This document shows positions 8,785 through 17,717 of a DNA stretch of 64,000 bases, piece by piece (position 1 is the first letter of the stretch; the number at the start of each line of letters is the position of its first letter). The notes under the pieces were generated by a model that worked only from the letters and a program-made list of their open reading frames with translations, searched no databases and had not been told where the DNA came from. This DNA is from Ignavibacteria bacterium (GTDB lineage: Bacteria > Bacteroidota > Ignavibacteria > Ignavibacteriales > SURF-24): assembly GCA_025612375.1 (NCBI GenBank), contig JAAXKN010000017.1, positions 1 to 64,000 of the forward strand, written 5' to 3'. Position numbers and translations under genes: made by a program.

Positions 8785-9822
8785 TTATTTGGATACCTCG
8801 GGAATGCTGATTTCCTCCTCAGTAATAAATTTTTCCACCATCAGAACGTCTTCCTTATTGCCAATAAAAACAGGTGTGCGCTGGTGCAGACTGTCTGGCA
8901 CTATATCAAGTATCCTCTTCTTTCCGTTTGAAGCCATGCCCCCGGCTGACTCAACAATAAAAGCCATCGGGTTGCACTCGTAAAGAAGCCTCAGTTTTCC
9001 ATTTGGGTTGCGGCTGTCGGCAGGATACATGAAAATGCCGCCGTAGAGCAGGTTGCGGTGAATGTCGGCAACCATGGAGCCGATGTAGCGCGTGGAATAC
9101 GGCCTTCTTGTCTTTTCATCTTCTTCCTGCAGGTACTTAATGTACTTCTTAAGCCCGGGGTGCCAGTACTTGTAGTTCCCCTCGTTAATGCTGTAGATTT
9201 TGGATTTCCCGGGGATCCTGATGTTGTTATGCGACAGCAGGAACTCTCCCAGTGCGGGGTCAAGCGTAAAGCCGTAAACCCCGTGCCCTGTAGTGTAAAC
9301 CAGAATTGTGCTGGAGCCGTAAAGGACGTATCCTGAAGCCACCTGCTTAATGCCGGGCTGCAGGCAGTCCTGAAGTGTTCCGTCGCTTCCGCCGTCCGGT
9401 GTAACCCTTTTAAGAATAGAAAAAATTGTCCCCACGCTTACATTTGCGTCGATATTTGACGATCCGTCCAGGGGGTCAAAAAGAAGGACATATTTCCCCT
9501 TTACGAAATCTTTTGGTATAGGGATGGCGTTTTCCTCTTCCTCTGAAGCCATAACGCAGAGGTGCCCCCCGTGCTCCATTGCCTTAAAGAGCACTTCGTG
9601 CGAAAAAACGTCGAGCTTTTTTACCTTTTCTCCCTGAACATTTGTTGTTCCTGTGTAGCCGATGATGTCAACAAGTCCTGCCTTATTGACCTCGAGAGAG
9701 ATGATTTTTGCCGCCAGTACCAGATCCGAAAGGAGGGCCGAAAGCTCACCCGTGGCCTCGGGGTGCTTTCTTTCCTCTTCCAGAATGTGTCTTTGTATGG
9801 TCATCAGACTCTGTGCCGCCAT
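8785..9822 (-). CDS. fbp: Fructose-1,6-bisphosphatase, class I
   Basis: Hydrolyses fructose 1,6-bisphosphate to fructose 6-phosphate and phosphate, the committed gluconeogenic step. 345 residues, usual for class I. The metal-binding core LLFDPLDGSSNIDAN is intact, as are MASEEEENAI (metal loop), LYGSSTILVYTTG and the substrate-binding EGNYKYW. The ATG is preceded by CAGGAGG, an excellent ribosome-binding site. It lies 35 nt behind the ABC transporter gene, so it could be the last gene of that transcript, a pairing with no obvious functional logic. Its companions in metabolism here are pckA and ppdK. Confidence 0.97.
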   Translation of the reverse strand: MAAQSLMTIQRHILEEERKHPEATGELSALLSDLVLAAKIISLEVNKAGLVDIIGYTGTTNVQGEKVKKLDVFSHEVLFKAMEHGGHLCVMASEEEENAIPIPKDFVKGKYVLLFDPLDGSSNIDANVSVGTIFSILKRVTPDGGSDGTLQDCLQPGIKQVASGYVLYGSSTILVYTTGHGVYGFTLDPALGEFLLSHNNIRIPGKSKIYSINEGNYKYWHPGLKKYIKYLQEEDEKTRRPYSTRYIGSMVADIHRNLLYGGIFMYPADSRNPNGKLRLLYECNPMAFIVESAGGMASNGKKRILDIVPDSLHQRTPVFIGNKEDVLMVEKFITEEEISIPEVSK

Positions 9823-9857
9823 AATTTCCTCCTGTGGATGATTTAATGAAGGTTTTA

Positions 9858-11651
9858 TTACGCGGTTTTTGTAATCTCCTGATCTTTGTATTGCAGCTGA
9901 TAAAGCTTGTAGTAGATACCGCGTTTTGCGAGCAGTTCCTGGTGCGTACCTATCTCCCTGACCTCACCCTTATGCATAACAATTATCTGATCGGCATTCT
10001 GAATTGTTGAAAGCCTGTGCGCAATTACAATGGCAGTCCTGTCAACCAGCAGCTTTTCAATAGCCCTCTGTATAAGGATTTCGGTTTCCGTGTCCACACT
10101 GGATGTCGCTTCATCTAAGATAAGGATTTGCGGGTTATAAGCAAGAGCCCTTGCAAAGGACAAAAGCTGCTTCTGCCCCACGCTTAAGGTTGCACCCTTC
10201 TCCTTTACCTCCTCGTCGTATTCATGCGGAAGAAGAGATATGAACTTGTGGGCTCCTACGCTTTGGGCGGCTTCAATAATTTTCTCATCCGAAATCCCGG
10301 GGTTGTTAAGGCTGATATTTGACTTAATTGTGCCCGAGAAGAGAAAAACGTCCTGCAGCACGATGGAAATAAACTTCCTCAGTTCGCGCTTGTCAATATC
10401 CTTAATATCAATGCCGTCTAAGCAGATCTTTCCCTTATTAATGTCGTAGAAACGCGTAAGTATGCTTATGAGGCTTGTTTTCCCGGCACCCGTAGCACCA
10501 ACGATTGCCACGGTCTGCCCCGGGCTGATGCTGAAGGAGACGTCCTTTAATACGTAATCATCCCCGTTGTAAGCAAACCACACGTTCCTGAACTCGATTT
10601 TCCCCTCCACTTTCTTAAGGTCAACGGGGTTTTCCGGATTCTTAACAAATGTATCGTTATCCAGGAGCTTAAAGACCCTTTCACTTGACGCCATTGCCGT
10701 CTGCATGATGTTATACTTATCCGACAGGTCCCTTATCGGGCGGAAGAACTGGTCTATAAGCTGAATGAATGCAAAGAGAACGCCTATAGTCATGGCGTTA
10801 TGTATAATTTCGCCTCCGCCGTACCAGATGATAAGGGCAAGCGCAATTGAGCTTAAAAATTCAACCGCAGGATAGAAGACTGCATAATAGAAAATTGAAT
10901 CGACGTTGACTTTTCTGTAGTCGGCGTTAATTGAAGAAAACCTGTTAAGCTCTTCTTTTTCCTTGTTGAATATCTGCACCACGTTCATGCCCGTTACGTG
11001 CTCCTGCATGTAGGAATTTAAGCGCGCCAGGTGGAAGCGCACGTCCCTGTATGAATCCCTGACCTTCCTGCGGAAGAGGAATGTGCCGTAAATTAAAAAC
11101 GGAAAAACAGAGAGCGTTACAAATGAAAGCTTCCAGTCCATTAAGAACATAAACCCAAGTATCCAGAGCACAATAAAAACGTCGCTGAAGACGTTAACAA
11201 TTCCCGAGGAGAACATTTCGTTTAAGGATTCAATGTCGTTTGTCACACGGGTAACAATTCTTCCGATCGGGGTCTTGTCGAAATACTTCAGGGCAAGCCT
11301 TTCCACGTGCGCAAAGAGCTTTACCCTCAGGTCGTAAATTATTTTCTGCCCCATGTACTGCGTATAGTAGGTAAGAAAGTACTGCATAACGGCCTGGAAC
11401 AGGAGTGTCCCTATCATAGCCATCGTTACGAGCATGAGGCCGTGGTAATCCTTGTTTTTTATATTATCGTCAATTGCTACTTTTGTAAGCACGGCTCTTA
11501 AGGGTCCGAAAGCCGCAACAATAATGTTTAATATAATGGCGAAGGCCATATATTTTTTATACGGCTTTACGTAGCCCAAGAGGCGTTTCATCAGCTTTGA
11601 ATCATACGCCTTGCCTAAGACTTCATCATCTGCTTTATAATCCTGTGCCAT
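9858..11651 (-). CDS. ABC exporter half-transporter, catalytic-site subunit of a heterodimer
   Basis: 597 residues: six-helix type IV exporter membrane domain (about 30-320) followed by an ATPase domain. Walker A is GATGAGKTS, the Q-loop VLQDVFLF, Walker B ILILDEATSSVD with the catalytic Glu, and the H-loop IAHRLS. The signature motif is altered to LSVGQ instead of LSGGQ. Its partner gene upstream has the reciprocal pattern, so together they form one competent and one degenerate ATP site, as in YheH/YheI, LmrCD and TM287/288. The substrate is unknown; multidrug or lipid export is typical. Gap to the upstream partner is 57 nt. Confidence 0.93.
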   Translation of the reverse strand: MAQDYKADDEVLGKAYDSKLMKRLLGYVKPYKKYMAFAIILNIIVAAFGPLRAVLTKVAIDDNIKNKDYHGLMLVTMAMIGTLLFQAVMQYFLTYYTQYMGQKIIYDLRVKLFAHVERLALKYFDKTPIGRIVTRVTNDIESLNEMFSSGIVNVFSDVFIVLWILGFMFLMDWKLSFVTLSVFPFLIYGTFLFRRKVRDSYRDVRFHLARLNSYMQEHVTGMNVVQIFNKEKEELNRFSSINADYRKVNVDSIFYYAVFYPAVEFLSSIALALIIWYGGGEIIHNAMTIGVLFAFIQLIDQFFRPIRDLSDKYNIMQTAMASSERVFKLLDNDTFVKNPENPVDLKKVEGKIEFRNVWFAYNGDDYVLKDVSFSISPGQTVAIVGATGAGKTSLISILTRFYDINKGKICLDGIDIKDIDKRELRKFISIVLQDVFLFSGTIKSNISLNNPGISDEKIIEAAQSVGAHKFISLLPHEYDEEVKEKGATLSVGQKQLLSFARALAYNPQILILDEATSSVDTETEILIQRAIEKLLVDRTAIVIAHRLSTIQNADQIIVMHKGEVREIGTHQELLAKRGIYYKLYQLQYKDQEITKTA

Positions 11652-11708
11652 AAACCTTTCTAAATTCTTTATTATGAAATAGAAGCCGGGAAGGGAATAG
11701 TTACCCTT

Positions 11709-13457
11709 TTAGCTCAATTCTTCCAGTTCTTTTTCAAGCAGCTGCTTAAAGTGCAGTCCTGCATAAATCCCCTGTTTGCGCACCAGATCCTCGTGCGTGC
11801 CCTGTTCGGCAATCCTGCCCTCGCTTAGGACAAATATAATGTCGGCATCCTTAACCGTTGAAATTCTGTGGCTGATGATTATGCTTGTCCTTTCCTTCAT
11901 AAAATTCCTCAGGTTCTTAAGTATTCCTTCCTCGGTCCTTGTATCCACGGCCGAGAAGGAGTCGTCAAGTATCAGAATTGCAGGGTCAATTGCAAGCGCC
12001 CTTGCAAGGCAAGTCCTCTGCTTCTGCCCGCCCGAGAGAGTAATGCCGCGTTCTCCCAGCATGGTTTCGTATCCGTGGGGGAAAGCATCAATGTCCTTTG
12101 TAAGCTGTGCAATTTCCGCCGAGGAGGTAACCACTTTCATGTCTGTTTCCTTTAGGCCGTATGCAATGTTGTTAGCCAGCGTGTCGGAGAAAAGGAAAGT
12201 TTCCTGCGGAACAAGCCCGATATTTTTTCTTAAAGACTTAAGAGGGATTTTCTTAATATTGTGCCCGTCAATTAAAACCTCGCCATCGGTTACGTCGTAA
12301 AGCCTCGGTATCAGGTCGACGAGCGTGGTTTTCCCGGCTCCGGTCTGTCCTATTATTGCGGCAGTCATTCCGGCAGGTATTTTCAGGCTGATATCCTTAA
12401 ATACATACGGCAGCTCAGGTGCGTAACGGAAGCTCACATTCTTAAATTCAACCGTACCTTTAATATTCTCAACGGAATAGTCCGTAGTTTCGCTATCCTC
12501 AATTTCATACTTTTCAGCAAGCATTTTGTTAAGGCGCTTCATGCTGGCTGAAGCCTGCTGGATCAGGTTTACCACCCAGCCAATTGCAATCATAGGCCAA
12601 ATTAAAAGCCCAAGATAAATAACAAAGGCCGAGATCTCGCCCAGGTTCATCGTGCCGTTTATTACCTGTATGCCGCCAAGCCAGATTACAAGAATTATTG
12701 AAATCCCTGTTACAAGATACAGCGCGGGCTGGAACATGGACTCGATTTTAACCATATCCATATTTTTTTCAAGATAGTCGTGGCTCAGAGCCTCGTACTC
12801 CTGTATCTCGTTATCTTCCCTTACATACGACTTTATTACGCGTATGCCTGAGAAGCTTTCCTGCGCCTTGGTTGTAAGTTCCGAGAACTTCTCCTGTATG
12901 TAGGTATACTTAATGTGTATTTTCTTCCCCAGCTTATAGACGAGGTATGAAAGTACCGGAAGCGGCAGAAGCGAATAAATTGTAAGCGTGGTGCTCAAGG
13001 ATACCATTATAACGATAACCATTATAAGGCGCACAAGCGTGTCTATGGAATACATAACCGCAGGACCCACAAATGTTCTTACCGCGTTAAGGTCGTTTGT
13101 GGCATGAGCCATTATGTTGCCCGTGGAGTTATTCTGGAAGTATCTGAGCGAAAGCCTCTGTATGTGGCTCCAGAAGTCCTGCCTCAGGTCGTACTCAATT
13201 TCGCGAGAGACCACAATAATGGTTTCCCTGATCAGAAATCTGAATACGCCGCTTAAGAAAGATGTAGCTATAATAAGCAGCCCGTAACGGACCAGCACAG
13301 AATACTCCACACTTTTCTGCAGGGCGTTAATGCTGTCCTTTAAGAACAAAGGGACGTACACTGTACCCAGATTCGAAAGTAAAATAAATAAAACTCCCAG
13401 AAGGAGTTTAACTTTATATCTTATAAAATATTTTTTTAACGCTAAAAGACTTTTCAT
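11709..13457 (-). CDS. ABC exporter half-transporter, degenerate-site subunit of a heterodimer
   Basis: 582 residues with six predicted membrane helices and a C-terminal ATPase. Walker A is GQTGAGKTT, the Q-loop LVPQETFLF, the signature canonical LSGGQKQR and the H-loop ISHRIS. In Walker B the catalytic glutamate is replaced by aspartate (ILILDDSFSAVD, near residue 500). This Asp substitution is the hallmark of the non-hydrolysing site in heterodimeric exporters. Together with the LSVGQ of the next gene it builds the degenerate site. First gene of a probable transcript with the partner and perhaps fbp. The ribosome-binding site is weak. Confidence 0.93.
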   Translation of the reverse strand: MKSLLALKKYFIRYKVKLLLGVLFILLSNLGTVYVPLFLKDSINALQKSVEYSVLVRYGLLIIATSFLSGVFRFLIRETIIVVSREIEYDLRQDFWSHIQRLSLRYFQNNSTGNIMAHATNDLNAVRTFVGPAVMYSIDTLVRLIMVIVIMVSLSTTLTIYSLLPLPVLSYLVYKLGKKIHIKYTYIQEKFSELTTKAQESFSGIRVIKSYVREDNEIQEYEALSHDYLEKNMDMVKIESMFQPALYLVTGISIILVIWLGGIQVINGTMNLGEISAFVIYLGLLIWPMIAIGWVVNLIQQASASMKRLNKMLAEKYEIEDSETTDYSVENIKGTVEFKNVSFRYAPELPYVFKDISLKIPAGMTAAIIGQTGAGKTTLVDLIPRLYDVTDGEVLIDGHNIKKIPLKSLRKNIGLVPQETFLFSDTLANNIAYGLKETDMKVVTSSAEIAQLTKDIDAFPHGYETMLGERGITLSGGQKQRTCLARALAIDPAILILDDSFSAVDTRTEEGILKNLRNFMKERTSIIISHRISTVKDADIIFVLSEGRIAEQGTHEDLVRKQGIYAGLHFKQLLEKELEELS

Positions 13458-13612
13458 AAACTCTGCTTATAACTGCTTGTTAAGATACTAAACTACTAAA
13501 GTACGGTAAAAGTTGCTTAAAATTTGTACTAATTTAATATTCAGCGAATTTTTTAATTTAAGATTTCATGCTTAAAAAGGAAAGTCCTTTGTTTTGAAAC
13601 CCTTTAAAAACA

Positions 13613-13653
13613 AAAAATCCCGACATTCCGGCCGATGGGAAAGCGGGATTTTT
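13613..13653 (-). terminator. Rho-independent terminator of leuS-serS
   Basis: AAAAATCCCG (13613-13622) pairs perfectly with CGGGATTTTT (13644-13653). The loop contains a further TTCC/GGAA pairing. Read leftward it sits 18 nt past the serS stop and ends in a T-run. Confidence 0.85.
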
Positions 13654-13670
13654 GTATTAAAAACGCAGGT

Positions 13671-14948
13671 TTAGTCTATAACTTCAAAACCCGTGTATTT
13701 ATGCAGAACCTTCGGAACTATTATCTTGCCTTCGGGAGTCTGGTAGTTCTCAAGCAGAGAAACCATCAGGCGGCTTGTTGCAAGGCCCGAACCGTTAAGC
13801 GTATGCACAAATTCCGGCTTTTTGGTCTCCTCGTTGCGGAAGCGTATGTTGGCACGCCTTGCCTGGAAGTTCTCGAAGTTGCTGCATGAAGAAGCCTCAA
13901 GCCATCTTTTTTCAGCCGGCGACCATGTCTCGATGTCGTAGCACTTTGCAGCCGAGAAGCTCAAATCCCCCGTGCAGAGCATGAGTATTCTGTATGGGAT
14001 CTTAAGCGCCTGCAGAATATCTTCGGCATCACGCACCAGCTTTTCAAGCTCATCGTAGGAGTTCTCAGGCCTGGTGAATTTAACCATTTCAACCTTGTTG
14101 AACTGGTGAACCCTTAAGAAACCCTTCGATTCCTTTCCGTATGAACCGGCCTCACGCCTGAAACAGGCCGAGTAAGCGCAGTATTTAATCGGGAGCTCTT
14201 TTTCTTCAATGATCTCACCCCTTAAGAGGTTTGTAACAGGCACTTCGGCCGTTGGAATCGGGTAAAGGCCGTCTTTATCTATTGAATACATGTCCTCTTC
14301 CATTTTAGGAAGCTGCCCTGTACCCTTCATCGAGTCCTCGTTTACGAGGAACGGGGGGAAGACTTCCTTATATCCGTGCTCGTGAATGTGCTTGTCGAGC
14401 ATGAAGTTTATAAGTGCGCGTTCAAGTGTTGCACCCTTGCCCATATAGACAGGGAAGCCCGAGCCCGTAATCTTGGCTCCGCGCTCAAAGTCCAGGATCT
14501 TAAGCTTTTTGCCGAGCTCAATGTGATCCATTACTTTTTCTTCAGTCTCAAATGAGAACCCTTCCGGAAGCCAGCGCCTTACCTCTACGTTATCGGCGGC
14601 GGATTTTCCCACCGGCACTGATGCATTCGGCATATTCGGTATATACATCAGTATGTCGTTTAAGTCTTTTTCAACCTGACGCAGCTGGTCGTCAAGAGAA
14701 GTGATCTCATCTGAAACTCTTTTCATTTCTGCCAGGACGGAAGAGGTATCCTGCCCGGCTTTTTTCATCTGCGGGATCTGGCTTGAGGCCTGGTTGCGCT
14801 TAGCCTTCAGCTCATCGGCATTCAGCACGAGCTCACGCCTCTGCGTGTCAAGAGCCAGAAGCTCATCTACCCGCGCGGTTTCATTTTTATTCTCAATTCC
14901 TTTCTTTACAAGATCGGGGTTCTCCCGTATGAATTTAAGGTCTAACAT
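13671..14948 (-). CDS. serS: Serine--tRNA ligase
   Basis: Charges tRNA-Ser with serine in the cytoplasm. 425 residues, standard length. The N-terminal antiparallel coiled-coil arm that grips the tRNA long variable arm spans about residues 30-100 (heavily charged, with [10 protein letters not shown]). The class II core shows the serine site [13 protein letters not shown], motif 2 around [14 protein letters not shown] and motif 3 near [10 protein letters not shown]. The ATG has AGAAGG upstream. It lies 12 nt behind leuS, so the two synthetase genes form one transcript ending at the hairpin at 13613-13653. Confidence 0.98.
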   Translation of the reverse strand: MLDLKFIRENPDLVKKGIENKNETARVDELLALDTQRRELVLNADELKAKRNQASSQIPQMKKAGQDTSSVLAEMKRVSDEITSLDDQLRQVEKDLNDILMYIPNMPNASVPVGKSAADNVEVRRWLPEGFSFETEEKVMDHIELGKKLKILDFERGAKITGSGFPVYMGKGATLERALINFMLDKHIHEHGYKEVFPPFLVNEDSMKGTGQLPKMEEDMYSIDKDGLYPIPTAEVPVTNLLRGEIIEEKELPIKYCAYSACFRREAGSYGKESKGFLRVHQFNKVEMVKFTRPENSYDELEKLVRDAEDILQALKIPYRILMLCTGDLSFSAAKCYDIETWSPAEKRWLEASSCSNFENFQARRANIRFRNEETKKPEFVHTLNGSGLATSRLMVSLLENYQTPEGKIIVPKVLHKYTGFEVID

Positions 14949-14960
14949 ATTTGCCTTCTG

Positions 14961-17429
14961 TTATTTTACTACAATATTATAAATTTTATTCTTCACGTAG
15001 ATTTCTTTAACTATGGTCTTTCCGTCTATGTGCTTTTTAACCCCGTCGGCCGAGAATACTAGAGCCTTAACCGACGCCTGGTCGTTTTCAGCAGGGACTT
15101 CAAGCGTTGCCCTCAGCTTTCCGTTTACCTGTACTGCAACGGTTACCCTGTCTACAGTAAGTGCGTCTGGATCGGGCGAGTACCAGTTGGCCTGCTCGAA
15201 GATGGAGCCTTTTTTGCCGATCATCTCCCAGCACTCTTCCCCCATGTGAGGCGCAACAGGAGCAATGAGGCATGCAAAGCGCTCAAGCACATAGCTCTGA
15301 AGATTGGGCCTGCACTTCTCCAGGTTTTTCGCAAGCTCGTTTACAAGTTCCATCAATGCCGCAACGGCAGTATTGAAACGGAAATTATTAATCTCTTCGT
15401 CGTATTTAACTATGGTCTGATTGATCTTTCTGTAAACGCTCTTTTCCTCTTCCGAAAGCGTCTGAACGCTGAACTTGTCGGGAGCGGGGCTGTTTATTAC
15501 GACGTTTTCAAACTTCTGGAAAATGTCGTAGGACCTCTGAACAAACCTGTCCACTCCAACGATACCCGAATCGCTCCAGTCGCCGCCTGCCTCGTATGGG
15601 CCCATGAACATCAGGTAAAGACGGAAGACGTCGCTTCCATACTTGCTTATAAATACATCGGGGTTAACGACGTTGCCTTTGGACTTGGACATCTTGGCGC
15701 CCTGGTTTGTAATGGTGCCCTGATGAATAAGGTTTGAAAATGGCTCGTCGCTGTGCGCCATTCCAAGGTCCCTTAAGAACTTGTGTATGAATCTTGCGTA
15801 CAAAAGGTGCATCGTTGCGTGCTCGGCTCCGCCCACGTACATGTCCACCGGTGTCCAGTCGTCTGCAAGCTTCTTATTGAACATATTTCCTTTTTCGTGA
15901 GGATCGAGGTATCTGAAATAATACCAGCTTGAATCGACAAATGTATCCATTGTGTCGGGATCCCTCTGTGCCTGGCCCCCGCATTTGGGGCAGGTGACGT
16001 TCATGAATTCCTTGTTTGTTGTAAGGGGCGACTTTCCTGAGGTTGAGAATTCCACGTTATATGGAAGTTCAACCGGAAGGTCTTTTTCTTCAACTAAAAC
16101 CTCGCCGCACTTCTCGCAGTGTATTACGGGTATTGGTGTTCCCCAGTACCTCTGGCGCGAGATTAACCAGTCTCTTAACCTGTAGTTGGTTTTTCTTTTT
16201 CCGTTGCCTTCTTTTTCGAGGAAGTCCGTTATGCCCTCAATTGCCTTGTCTGAAGGCGTGCCTGAAAAAGCGCCTGAGTTAATGAGCTGTCCCACTTCGG
16301 TATAGGCTTCATTTAAGGGATCAGCCTCACCTGTGCCCGGCTGAAGCACAACCTTGCGGATGGGGAGGCTATACTTATGTGCAAATTCAAAATCGCGCTC
16401 ATCGTGGCCCGGAACTGCCATAACGCATCCCGTTCCGTAGGTAGCAAGTACGTAATCTGCCACCCAGATCGGTATCTTCTCACCGTTTACAGGGTTAATT
16501 GCGTATGAGCCAGTGGGGACGCCTGTTTTTTCTTTTGTGGTTGAAGTCCTGTCGATCTCAGAAAGCGACTTAACAGAGTCAAGGTAAGCAGCAACCTGTT
16601 CCTTATATTCAGGCCTGGTCAGTTTCTGCACCAATGGCTGCTCAGGAGCCAGAACGACGTAAGTTACGCCGAAAAGCGTGTCGGGGCGTGTGGTGAAAAC
16701 CGTAATTTCATCTTCATGGCCTTCAATCCTGAATTTCACTTCCGTACCCGTGCTTTTACCGATCCAGTTGCGCTGCATGAGCTTTGTTTTCTCTGGCCAG
16801 TTTATTTTCTCCAGGCCTGACAAGAGCTCCTCGGCATACTCGGTGATCTTAAAGAACCACTGTGTAAGGTTTTTGTGAATGACTGTAGTTCCGCAGCGTT
16901 CGCAGGTTCCGTCTGAAAGCACCTGCTCGTTTGCAAGCACGGTCTGGCAGCTGGGGCACCAGTTAACGGGCGCGTTTTTCCTGTAAGCCAGCCCCTTTTT
17001 ATAAAGCTGTATAAAAAGCCACTGGTTCCACTTGTAGTATTCCGGTACGCAGGTCATCAGTTCCGAATCCCAGTCGTACATGTTACCCATATTTTTAAGC
17101 TGCACGCGTATGTCTTCAATATTTTTCATCGTGCTGTCGTATGGGTGAATTCCCGTCTTAATGGCGTAGTTCTCAGCCGGTAGTCCGAAGGCGTCGTAGC
17201 CTATAGGCTCGAAGACGTTAAAGCCTTTAAGTTTTTTGTATCTTGCCCACGAATCCGTCGGTCCGTAGTTATACCAGTGTCCGCAGTGCAGTTTTGCACC
17301 CGAAGGGTAAATAAACATTACGAGGCAATAAAGCTTGCTTTCTTTTTTAGAAAGGTTGGTTTTATATATCTTATTCTCTTCCCAATAAGACTGCCATTTC
17401 TTTTCAACTTCAGAAAAAGGGTATCTCAT
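14961..17429 (-). CDS. leuS: Leucine--tRNA ligase
   Basis: Class I synthetase that charges tRNA-Leu. 822 residues. The HIGH-type signature is HCGH in SGAKLHCGHWYNYGPTD, and the second signature is KMSKSKGNV. The inserted editing (CP1) domain has the threonine-rich TTRPDTLFGVTYV and the Asp region GTGCVMAVPGHDERD that hydrolyses mischarged tRNA. Zinc-type cysteine pairs occur at CPSC...CERC and again at CEKC...CPKC. It leads the leuS-serS transcript. About 110 nt upstream on the same strand lies a terminator-like hairpin closing the candidate RNA at 17537-17654, so the leuS promoter probably lies between 17430 and 17536. Confidence 0.98.
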   Translation of the reverse strand: MRYPFSEVEKKWQSYWEENKIYKTNLSKKESKLYCLVMFIYPSGAKLHCGHWYNYGPTDSWARYKKLKGFNVFEPIGYDAFGLPAENYAIKTGIHPYDSTMKNIEDIRVQLKNMGNMYDWDSELMTCVPEYYKWNQWLFIQLYKKGLAYRKNAPVNWCPSCQTVLANEQVLSDGTCERCGTTVIHKNLTQWFFKITEYAEELLSGLEKINWPEKTKLMQRNWIGKSTGTEVKFRIEGHEDEITVFTTRPDTLFGVTYVVLAPEQPLVQKLTRPEYKEQVAAYLDSVKSLSEIDRTSTTKEKTGVPTGSYAINPVNGEKIPIWVADYVLATYGTGCVMAVPGHDERDFEFAHKYSLPIRKVVLQPGTGEADPLNEAYTEVGQLINSGAFSGTPSDKAIEGITDFLEKEGNGKRKTNYRLRDWLISRQRYWGTPIPVIHCEKCGEVLVEEKDLPVELPYNVEFSTSGKSPLTTNKEFMNVTCPKCGGQAQRDPDTMDTFVDSSWYYFRYLDPHEKGNMFNKKLADDWTPVDMYVGGAEHATMHLLYARFIHKFLRDLGMAHSDEPFSNLIHQGTITNQGAKMSKSKGNVVNPDVFISKYGSDVFRLYLMFMGPYEAGGDWSDSGIVGVDRFVQRSYDIFQKFENVVINSPAPDKFSVQTLSEEEKSVYRKINQTIVKYDEEINNFRFNTAVAALMELVNELAKNLEKCRPNLQSYVLERFACLIAPVAPHMGEECWEMIGKKGSIFEQANWYSPDPDALTVDRVTVAVQVNGKLRATLEVPAENDQASVKALVFSADGVKKHIDGKTIVKEIYVKNKIYNIVVK

Positions 17430-17536
17430 AGCTGTGTGTATATATTTTGTGAAAAAATAAAATTAAAATTATCGAAAAAGGAGCGGTTTATCAAGGCAAA
17501 GGGGGAGTTTGACATAATTATAGATATATAAATAAC

Positions 17537-17654
17537 AAAAAAATCCCCATAAGATGGGGAAAATTCCGTTTTGGATCGTCAAATGTATACTAAACCGCTG
17601 CTTTTTAGGCGCGGCAGAATTATTTCCGCCTTTTATGGCAGCGGTCGGAATTTT
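17537..17654 (-). ncRNA. Candidate structured small RNA with its own terminator
   Basis: Read on the minus strand, the arms nest as follows. P1 is 9 bp: AAAATTCCG (17654-17646) with CGGAATTTT (17568-17560). P2 is 8 bp: ACCGCTGC (17645-17638) with GCAGCGGT (17601-17594). P3 is 7 bp: GGCGGAA (17630-17624) with TTCTGCC (17619-17613) over an ATAA loop. P3 contains a G-U wobble that pairs only on the minus strand. A 25-nt one-sided bulge (17593-17569) carries TACATTTG. Immediately after P1 come CCCCAT-CTT-ATGGGG and seven Ts (17559-17537), a standard terminator. A TATATTTG box (17700-17693) could be its promoter element. A 6S-like RNA is one hypothesis; a leuS leader is another. Confidence 0.6.
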
Positions 17655-17662
17655 AGCTTATT

Positions 17663-17680
17663 TTTAGCATTAATGCTAAA
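17663..17680. promoter_or_regulatory. Perfect 18-bp palindrome upstream of the M16C protease gene
   Basis: TTTAGCATT followed by AATGCTAAA is a perfect two-fold palindrome. It lies 21 bp before the AAGGAGGT ribosome-binding site of the protease gene and just outside the candidate RNA on the other strand. It could be a repressor operator or fold as a hairpin in the 5' leader. Confidence 0.45.
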
Positions 17681-17717
17681 CTATGTATTCTTCAAATATA
17701 CAAGGAGGTCAACTTCA

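Noticed and set aside
15246-15737. 163-codon frame antisense to leuS
   Set aside because: Wholly inside a certain gene on the other strand; same reasoning applied to the long antisense frames within priA, tnaA, glyS, lpxB and ppdK.
17430-17660. T-box riboswitch controlling leuS
   Set aside because: The conserved T-box sequence and specifier-loop layout are not visible; the closing stem abuts the terminator without an alternative antiterminator pairing.
17571-17717. N-terminal extension of the M16C protease to an upstream start
   Set aside because: The ATG at 17718 has a perfect AAGGAGGT and a signal peptide; the extension is implausible protein and overlaps the base-paired RNA region.
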